NCBI GenBank assembly: GCA_002305015.1
Contig: DBPW01000033.1
Span: forward strand, 102,239 to 166,238
Reading direction: 5' to 3'
Source: Bacteroidales bacterium UBA1410
GTDB taxonomy: Bacteria; Bacteroidota; Bacteroidia; Bacteroidales; Dysgonomonadaceae
Length of the DNA: 64,000 nucleotides
Below the pieces are notes generated by a model that was not told the DNA's origin, did not search any database, and worked only from the letters and a program-made list of their open reading frames with translations. Shown in pieces: positions 58,758 through 64,000 of this stretch (positions within the stretch are counted from its first letter, which is position 1; every line of letters begins with the position of its first letter). The translations under genes and the position numbers were made by a program.

Positions 58758-61604
58758 ATGCGGCCTTATTTTAAATTCGCGGTAGTATTGTTACTTGGGT
58801 TGCCGATATCTTCGCTGAAAGCACAAAAGGCAACGGACAACAGGATCGACAACTATACGGTTTCGGGAGTGGTAGCAGATTCGGTCGATCAAACCAAAAT
58901 GGAATGGGTAACGATTTCGCTGATAAACCATCGGACCGATTCGCTTATTGCCGGCACTTACACCAATCGAAACGGTCAGTTCGAATTGAAAAATATTTCG
59001 CCGGGCAAATATAAATTGCGATTCAGCTATATCGGATACAATTCCGCCGAAAAAGTAATCGAATTGTTGCCGACATCCTCCAAAATAATCAATCTGGGCA
59101 CTATTACACTTTCGCCCTCTGAGGTAAGACTCGACGAGATTACCGTTGTTGCCCAAGTTCCGGAAATGCAGGTGCGGGAAGACACCGTTGAATACAACGC
59201 TGCAGCATTTAAAGTACCCGAAGGAGCCGTTGTGGAAGATTTGATGAAAAGACTTCCGGGTATCGAAGTCGATGCCGAAGGAAAAATCACCACAGCAACA
59301 GGCAAAACCGTTCGGAGAGTTTTTGTGGACGGAAAGGAATTTTTTGGGAACGACCCCAAAATAGCAACCAAAAACCTCAATGCCGATATGGTTGACAAAA
59401 TTCAGGTAATCGAAAAACAATCGGACCTGGCTATCCTGACCGGTGTGGAAGACGACGATCCCGAAACCATCATCAACATTACCATTAAGAAGGGAATGAA
59501 AAAAGGATGGATCGGGAATGTGAATGGAGGAATTGGAAACATGACGCGACAACCGTCGGCCGACCAATCGAGATATACGCTGAACGGGAATGCCAATAAG
59601 TTTTCGGACGACAATCAACTTTCACTGATCGCCAATGCCAACAACATCAACGAAAGGGGTTCCACCAACCGGCAAAATGCCATCAGCATGGGACGAGGGG
59701 GCAGTGACGGCGGGGGAATCACCAGTTCGAATGTTTTCGGTATTAACACGGCTAACATTATCAACGATAAATTGAAAGCAGTAGGAAATATCACCTATAA
59801 TTACGGCGACAACGACGTGAGCAGAAAAGACAATCGCATAAACTTCTTCAAAAACGACAGTACGACTTATCGGTTTTCCAACTCTTCGTCCCGCAATTTC
59901 ACCCATAACTTTTCTGCTGAAGCAAAATTGGAATATAAGCCGGATACGCTTACCACGATTATCTTTTCGCCCTCGTTTTCGCACAACCGGTCAGTGTCGC
60001 GCCGATCTTCTGCTCAGCAAACACATATCGACTCTGAAATCGGAGAAATGGCAAATGAGAGCTTCTCCAACAACCGGTTGAATTCCGAAGGAAACGATAT
60101 CGCAATGGGACTCGACATTTCCCGCAAACTTTCTCCAAGGGGTCGGCGCATCAGTTTAAGCGGATCTTTCTCTACCAGCCGCAACAACGGCACCGACGAC
60201 AATGTTTCGGAAACCGCCATACATGTTCCGACAATCAGACTAACCCAACTCAACCAGCAATCGCATACCGAAGCCAATCGCAATACATCCAATTGGAGGT
60301 TTACCTATGTGGAACCCATTGCAAAAAACTATTTTCTCAATTTTTCCTACAACATCCAACGCTCCACGACAGAAAACCTGAGAAAAACGTTCGACTACGA
60401 TTCTACGCTGCTCGATTATGTTCGTCTCAATCCGGAATTCAGTAAAAGCTCCGATAATCTGACTACAACACAGAACATTCGGATAAACTTTCGTGCACAA
60501 CTTCCCAAATATGCCTATAATCTCGGCATCAATATTGCACCACTGTATATCAACAGCAAAAGTTTCATTGCCGATTGGTTTCAAAACGGGGTCGATTCCG
60601 TATTATACGATCCTCGACCGAGGAAAGCGATAAATTATGCACCTCAACTCGATTTCAACTATCGTTTGGGGGACAAAAACATCCGAAAAAATATCCGGTT
60701 CCGATACAATGGAAGAACACGGCAACCCTCCATTGATCAGTTCGATCCCACACCCAATACAACAAACCCGCTAAACATTCGAACGGGCAACCCCGATTTG
60801 CTTGCCTCGTTTACACACAACGGTTCGCTGGAATACAATTACAACCACCGAGAAAAACAACGTTCGCTGATTGCCACATGCAATTACAGTTACATTCAAA
60901 ATGACATTGTGAATTTCACTTCGTATGAAGACGGCATCCAGCATACCATGCCCATCAATGTCAGCGGATCGTGGAATACCCATGGAACACTGCTTTATGC
61001 CGGCGCTTTGGACAAAAAAATGAAGTTGAAGTTTACCACTCACACCAATCTCGGATACCGAAACCAAATCGGTTATACACGCGTGAGCAAGGAGAGTCAA
61101 AAAAATATCTCCAAAACCTCCACGCTGTCGGAATCCTTAAGTCTGAGCTATAATAACGATTGGTTTTACGGACAATTTCGGGGAAGCGTAAACTACTCCA
61201 ATACCGATTATTCGCTCGAACACCTGAAATCGCAACATTCCTTTCGATACAACCTCTCGTATAATACCCAACTCACGCTGCCCAAATCGTTTTCCATTTC
61301 CAGCGATATTCGCTGGACGGCAAATCGGGGACTGTCGTCGGGATACAACAAAGACGAAGTAATATGGAATGCTCAGATCAGTAAATCGTTTCTGAAAGGT
61401 AATCGAGGACAATTGCGCTTGCTCTTCAACGATATTTTACAGCAACGCTTGAATATCAATCGGAATGTGGGCTCCAACTACCTGTCCGATTCCGAAACCA
61501 ATGCATTGACGAGCTATTTCTTGCTGAGTTTCTCGTACCGGATGAGGTCGATGAATGCGGGAGGACGTGGAAGAATGGGGCGCCAAGACCGAAATATAGA
61601 ATAA
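58758..61604 (+). CDS. Outer-membrane beta-barrel family protein with carboxypeptidase-like and plug domains
   Basis: A 948-residue TonB-receptor-like protein. Signal peptide to about residue 22 (ISSLKAQ), a carboxypeptidase-like regulatory Ig domain at about 33-110 (VSGVVADSVDQTKMEWVTIS ... YTNRNGQFELKNISPGKYKL), a plug-like region about 125-230 (EDLMKRLPGIEVDAEGKITT, RRVFVDGKEFFGNDPKIA), then a barrel of the beta-barrel_3 type with FSYRMRSM near the end. There is a Gly/Arg-rich tail. Members of this group often lack proven TonB dependence; cargo unknown. Confidence 0.85.
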   Translation: MRPYFKFAVVLLLGLPISSLKAQKATDNRIDNYTVSGVVADSVDQTKMEWVTISLINHRTDSLIAGTYTNRNGQFELKNISPGKYKLRFSYIGYNSAEKVIELLPTSSKIINLGTITLSPSEVRLDEITVVAQVPEMQVREDTVEYNAAAFKVPEGAVVEDLMKRLPGIEVDAEGKITTATGKTVRRVFVDGKEFFGNDPKIATKNLNADMVDKIQVIEKQSDLAILTGVEDDDPETIINITIKKGMKKGWIGNVNGGIGNMTRQPSADQSRYTLNGNANKFSDDNQLSLIANANNINERGSTNRQNAISMGRGGSDGGGITSSNVFGINTANIINDKLKAVGNITYNYGDNDVSRKDNRINFFKNDSTTYRFSNSSSRNFTHNFSAEAKLEYKPDTLTTIIFSPSFSHNRSVSRRSSAQQTHIDSEIGEMANESFSNNRLNSEGNDIAMGLDISRKLSPRGRRISLSGSFSTSRNNGTDDNVSETAIHVPTIRLTQLNQQSHTEANRNTSNWRFTYVEPIAKNYFLNFSYNIQRSTTENLRKTFDYDSTLLDYVRLNPEFSKSSDNLTTTQNIRINFRAQLPKYAYNLGINIAPLYINSKSFIADWFQNGVDSVLYDPRPRKAINYAPQLDFNYRLGDKNIRKNIRFRYNGRTRQPSIDQFDPTPNTTNPLNIRTGNPDLLASFTHNGSLEYNYNHREKQRSLIATCNYSYIQNDIVNFTSYEDGIQHTMPINVSGSWNTHGTLLYAGALDKKMKLKFTTHTNLGYRNQIGYTRVSKESQKNISKTSTLSESLSLSYNNDWFYGQFRGSVNYSNTDYSLEHLKSQHSFRYNLSYNTQLTLPKSFSISSDIRWTANRGLSSGYNKDEVIWNAQISKSFLKGNRGQLRLLFNDILQQRLNINRNVGSNYLSDSETNALTSYFLLSFSYRMRSMNAGGRGRMGRQDRNIE

Positions 61605-61641
61605 ATTTAAGCGAATCATATCTATTCTTCTTTTTTTTTAC

Positions 61642-61649
61642 TACCTTTG
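61642..61649 (+). promoter_or_regulatory. -7 element for the DEAD-box helicase
   Basis: TACCTTTG fits TAnnTTTG, about 160 nt upstream of the ATG, leaving a long leader. A T-rich run precedes it but no TTTG at the correct spacing. Confidence 0.6.
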
Positions 61650-61729
61650 CGACTCGATTATTACAAACAACTATACGTTTCGAGAAAATATCCAAAAATT
61701 CAACACGCACATTGAAATTTTCAGCTGAG

Positions 61730-61797
61730 GATACACGTTTTATCATTCAAATAAAAAATGATCATTTTCGCAGGATTGCCTCTCAAAAACGTGTATC
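61730..61797 (+). ncRNA. Structured 5' leader of the DEAD-box helicase mRNA
   Basis: GATACACGTTTT (61730-61741) is the exact inverse complement of AAAACGTGTATC (61786-61797); inside, ATCATT (61742-61747) pairs with AATGAT (61757-61762). The outer stem ends 12 nt before the ATG at 61810, so it could affect ribosome access. Typical of cold-responsive or autoregulated helicase leaders, but not matched to a known family. Confidence 0.55.
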
Positions 61798-61809
61798 AAA
61801 AACAATAAA

Positions 61810-63444
61810 ATGACTTTTAAAGAATTAAATTTGAGAGACGAGCTTCTTTTGGCAATTAAAGAACTCGGATTTGAACAACCTATGCCTATTCAGGAAAGGG
61901 CCATCCCTTTCATCCAAAATCAAGATTCCGACTTGGTGGCTTTAGCCCAGACCGGAACAGGGAAAACAGCTGCATTCGGCCTCCCTATCCTCAATATGCT
62001 GGATGAGAGTGCAAAACAAACGCAAGCCTTGATTTTGTCGCCTACCCGTGAATTGTGCATTCAGATCAGTAACGAACTGAAAAATTACTCCCATTATCTG
62101 AAAGGAATGAGGGTAGTGGCAGTATATGGAGGAGAAGATATCCGGATACAACTAAAACAGTTGGCTGTGCCACCGCAAATCATTGTGGCTACTCCCGGCA
62201 GGTTGATGGACCTGATGAAACGCAAAAAAGTGGAAACGGCAGATGTTCGTTTCCTGGTTCTCGATGAAGCAGATGTAATGCTCAACATGGGATTCAGAGA
62301 CGATATTGAATCCATTCTGAAACAAATGCCCGAAACCCGACGCACCCTGCTTTTTTCGGCAACCATGCCCAAAGAAATCGCCAACATTGTTCACCAATTC
62401 ATGAAGAATTATGAAGAGATTGTGGTTGGAACCAAAAATTCGGGAGCCGCTAACGTGGAACATGTCTATTACCTGACTTCCGAAAAATATAAATACGCTG
62501 CACTGAAGCGAATTGTTGATCTTAATCCCGACATCTACGGTATCATATTCTGCAGAACCCGACAGGAAACCAAAGAAGTGGCCGAAAAACTCATGCAGAA
62601 CGGCTACAATGCCGATGCACTTCACGGTGACCTCTCACAAGCACAGCGAGATACCGTGATGCAAAAATTCAGGATTCGAAACATCCGGTTATTGGTGGCA
62701 ACCGATGTTGCTGCCAGAGGTTTGGATGTAGGCGACCTCACTCATGTCATCAATTATAATCTTCCGGACGATCCCGAAGTTTATACCCATAGAAGCGGCC
62801 GAACCGGCAGGGTAAATAAAAAAGGAGTTTCCATTGCGCTTATTCTTCCCAAAGAAATACGCAAAATCAAAGCGTTGGAAAAGATGTTGAAAAAGAATTT
62901 CGTTCAACAACAAATTCCCAACGGACAGGAAGTTATGAAAAAACAACTGCATCATTTGATCGATCGAATGATGCATGTGGAGGTGAAGAAAGATCAAATT
63001 CAACCTTACATGGGTCAAATGATGGAACAGCTGGAATATTTGAGCAAAGAAGAACTGTTAAAAAGGTTTGTTTCGCTGGAATTTAACCGATTCCCCAATT
63101 ACGGAAACGAAGCAGAAGACTTAAATGAAGTGCTCCCTCGGGAAGAAAAATCAGCACAAAGACAGAACAAGAAACAAGCCCAAAAAACCGGAAAACGCAT
63201 TCGTTTAAAACTGAATATCGGTGGACGCCAAGGGATAGATACACGGCGTTTTTTGGGAATATTCAACGAAATGGTCGGCGATAAATCCATCAATGTCGGT
63301 TCAATTGAAATTACCAAAAAGTTTACTTTTTTTGAGGTGTTTGCCGATCAGACGGATAAAATAATGAATGCATTTGCTTCTAATCCCGGAATAGAAATCT
63401 GTGAAGTAAAACGCGATAAACAACATGGCCGGTTATTTGCCTGA
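61810..63444 (+). CDS. DEAD/DEAH-box ATP-dependent RNA helicase
   Basis: A 544-residue helicase for RNA remodelling (ribosome assembly, cold growth, RNA decay). Q motif FEQPMPIQERAIPF, Walker A AQTGTGKTAAFGLP, DEAD box as VLDEADVMLNMGF, SATMP, and the second RecA domain ending HRSGRTGRVNKKG. The C-terminal part (about 440-544) has a basic linker and a DbpA-like RNA-binding fold (IRLKLNIGGRQGIDTRRFLG). This places it near CsdA/DbpA rather than RhlE. Confidence 0.93.
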   Translation: MTFKELNLRDELLLAIKELGFEQPMPIQERAIPFIQNQDSDLVALAQTGTGKTAAFGLPILNMLDESAKQTQALILSPTRELCIQISNELKNYSHYLKGMRVVAVYGGEDIRIQLKQLAVPPQIIVATPGRLMDLMKRKKVETADVRFLVLDEADVMLNMGFRDDIESILKQMPETRRTLLFSATMPKEIANIVHQFMKNYEEIVVGTKNSGAANVEHVYYLTSEKYKYAALKRIVDLNPDIYGIIFCRTRQETKEVAEKLMQNGYNADALHGDLSQAQRDTVMQKFRIRNIRLLVATDVAARGLDVGDLTHVINYNLPDDPEVYTHRSGRTGRVNKKGVSIALILPKEIRKIKALEKMLKKNFVQQQIPNGQEVMKKQLHHLIDRMMHVEVKKDQIQPYMGQMMEQLEYLSKEELLKRFVSLEFNRFPNYGNEAEDLNEVLPREEKSAQRQNKKQAQKTGKRIRLKLNIGGRQGIDTRRFLGIFNEMVGDKSINVGSIEITKKFTFFEVFADQTDKIMNAFASNPGIEICEVKRDKQHGRLFA

Positions 63445-63527
63445 AATATAGCCGTGCAAACACACAGACAAACGGATAGGATACAAAGAAATTTGTACCC
63501 TCATGCTCAATAATCTAAGCCAAAAAG

Positions 63528-63558
63528 TTTGTTTTTAGAGAACAAATTTTTATCTTTG
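63528..63558 (+). promoter_or_regulatory. Promoter of greA (Bacteroidetes type)
   Basis: TTTG at 63528-63531, 19 nt spacer, TATCTTTG at 63551-63558: a full match to the phylum consensus. The start of transcription should be near 63565. Confidence 0.85.
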
Positions 63559-63583
63559 CAAGAAATAAGAGTGTGAAGAAGGA

Positions 63584-63622
63584 GAATTCCGGTCTTGGAA
63601 TGATAGACCGGAATTCTTTTTC
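63584..63622 (+). terminator. Intrinsic-terminator hairpin inside the greA leader
   Basis: GAATTCCGGTCT (63584-63595) pairs perfectly over 12 bp with AGACCGGAATTC (63605-63616) around a 9-nt loop and is followed by TTTTTCTTACTTTTTT. It lies between the promoter and the greA start, so it should terminate most transcripts after about 55 nt unless read through. Confidence 0.8.
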
Positions 63623-63684
63623 TTACTTTTTTCTGATAAAAAAAAACCAATAAACGATTAATTAATTAAAAGGGAGATTTTACT

Positions 63685-64000
63685 ATGGCAGTTACTTACA
63701 TGACCGAAGAAGGATTTCGGAAACTAAAAGAAGAATTGGCATACATGGAATCTGTACAAAGACCCGAAATATCCCGCCAAATTGCAGAGGCGAGGGATAA
63801 AGGTGACCTTTCTGAAAATGCCGAATACGATGCCGCCAAGGAAGCCCAGGGAATGCTGGAAGCCAAAATTGCACAAACAAAAGCCCTGATTGCTTCGGCA
63901 CGGCTGATCGACGAAAATTCCATCAGTACGGAAACTGTGCAGATCATGAATAAAGTGACCATTCGCAACGTGATAACGAAAAAAGAAATGACCTACACGT
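63685..64000 (+). CDS. greA: Transcription elongation factor GreA, N-terminal part (cut by window end)
   Basis: Rescues backtracked RNA polymerase by stimulating transcript cleavage. The first 105 residues are visible: the antiparallel coiled coil (TEEGFRKLKEELAYMES, EARDKGDLSENAEYDAAKEA) with the acidic tip residues Asp and Glu in DLSENAEYD that bind the catalytic metal. GGGAG-type ribosome-binding site 7 nt before the ATG. The C-terminal domain lies beyond the window. Confidence 0.95.
   Translation, partial: MAVTYMTEEGFRKLKEELAYMESVQRPEISRQIAEARDKGDLSENAEYDAAKEAQGMLEAKIAQTKALIASARLIDENSISTETVQIMNKVTIRNVITKKEMTYT

Noticed and set aside
63479..63500. Hairpin GGATACAAA/TTTGTACCC after the helicase gene
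   Set aside because: One mismatch, and no T run follows, so terminator function is not supported.

Overview
The window is chromosomal DNA of a Gram-negative member of the Bacteroidetes, most likely order Bacteroidales and closer to the Dysgonomonadaceae/Porphyromonadaceae side than to Bacteroides itself (inference; genus not determined). The evidence is the gene content (LpxK, TonB-dependent receptors with beta-barrel_3 folds, a NigD-like lipoprotein, an ECF sigma factor followed by an anti-sigma/beta-barrel fusion, ribosomal protein S1 with a long acidic tail) and the repeated use of the Bacteroidetes promoter type (TTG/TTTG about 19 nt upstream of TAnnTTTG). No insertion sequence, prophage, CRISPR array or rRNA was seen.

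Layout. 1-2.7 kb: end of a sodium-pumping decarboxylase operon with two different OadB beta subunits and a small gamma-like subunit. 2.7-4.0 kb (minus): NAD kinase and an ACT-domain protein. 4.2-9.7 kb: pdxJ, exbB-exbD-tonB, a DJ-1 protein and rpsA. 10.1-12.7 kb (minus): sigma factor, anti-sigma/barrel fusion, NigD-like lipoprotein. 13-17.9 kb: sppA, lpxK, purine nucleoside phosphorylase, thiL and tRNA-Phe.

18.2-23.7 kb: a carotenoid cluster (CrtB, a remnant of isopentenyl-diphosphate isomerase, CruF-like hydratase, acyltransferase, glycosyltransferase, periplasmic TPR protein, CrtI), predicted to make an acylated glycoside of a hydroxylated linear carotenoid. 24.1-30.2 kb: TonB-dependent receptor, AmpG/FptX-type MFS importer, HemN and HemG/HemY, which together look like uptake of a porphyrin-type compound plus the late haem pathway.

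30.2-46.1 kb: a large divergent locus. On the plus strand are rhaB, rhaA and rhaT. On the minus strand are a complete lipoyl-dependent 2-oxoacid dehydrogenase (E2 with two subunit-binding domains, E3, alpha-beta fused E1), a PHP phosphoesterase, a bifunctional rhamnulose-1-phosphate aldolase/lactaldehyde dehydrogenase, a sorbitol/sorbose-phosphate type dehydrogenase, a double-domain class II aldolase with a dead second domain, and a short lipoate ligase. I consider this the best candidate for an undescribed system.

46.2-51.7 kb (minus): an aryl-acid operon (IorA without ferredoxin domain, IorB, PaaK, double ACT protein, PaaI thioesterase, aminotransferase). 51.9-54.1 kb: pnp. 54.3-58.7 kb: envelope genes, including a thioredoxin-fold lipoprotein without its cysteines, an SMR exporter, an NlpE-like lipoprotein and a PagL-like barrel. 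58.8-61.6 kb: a large outer-membrane beta-barrel receptor-like protein. 61.8 kb to the end: a DEAD-box helicase and greA, each with a structured leader.
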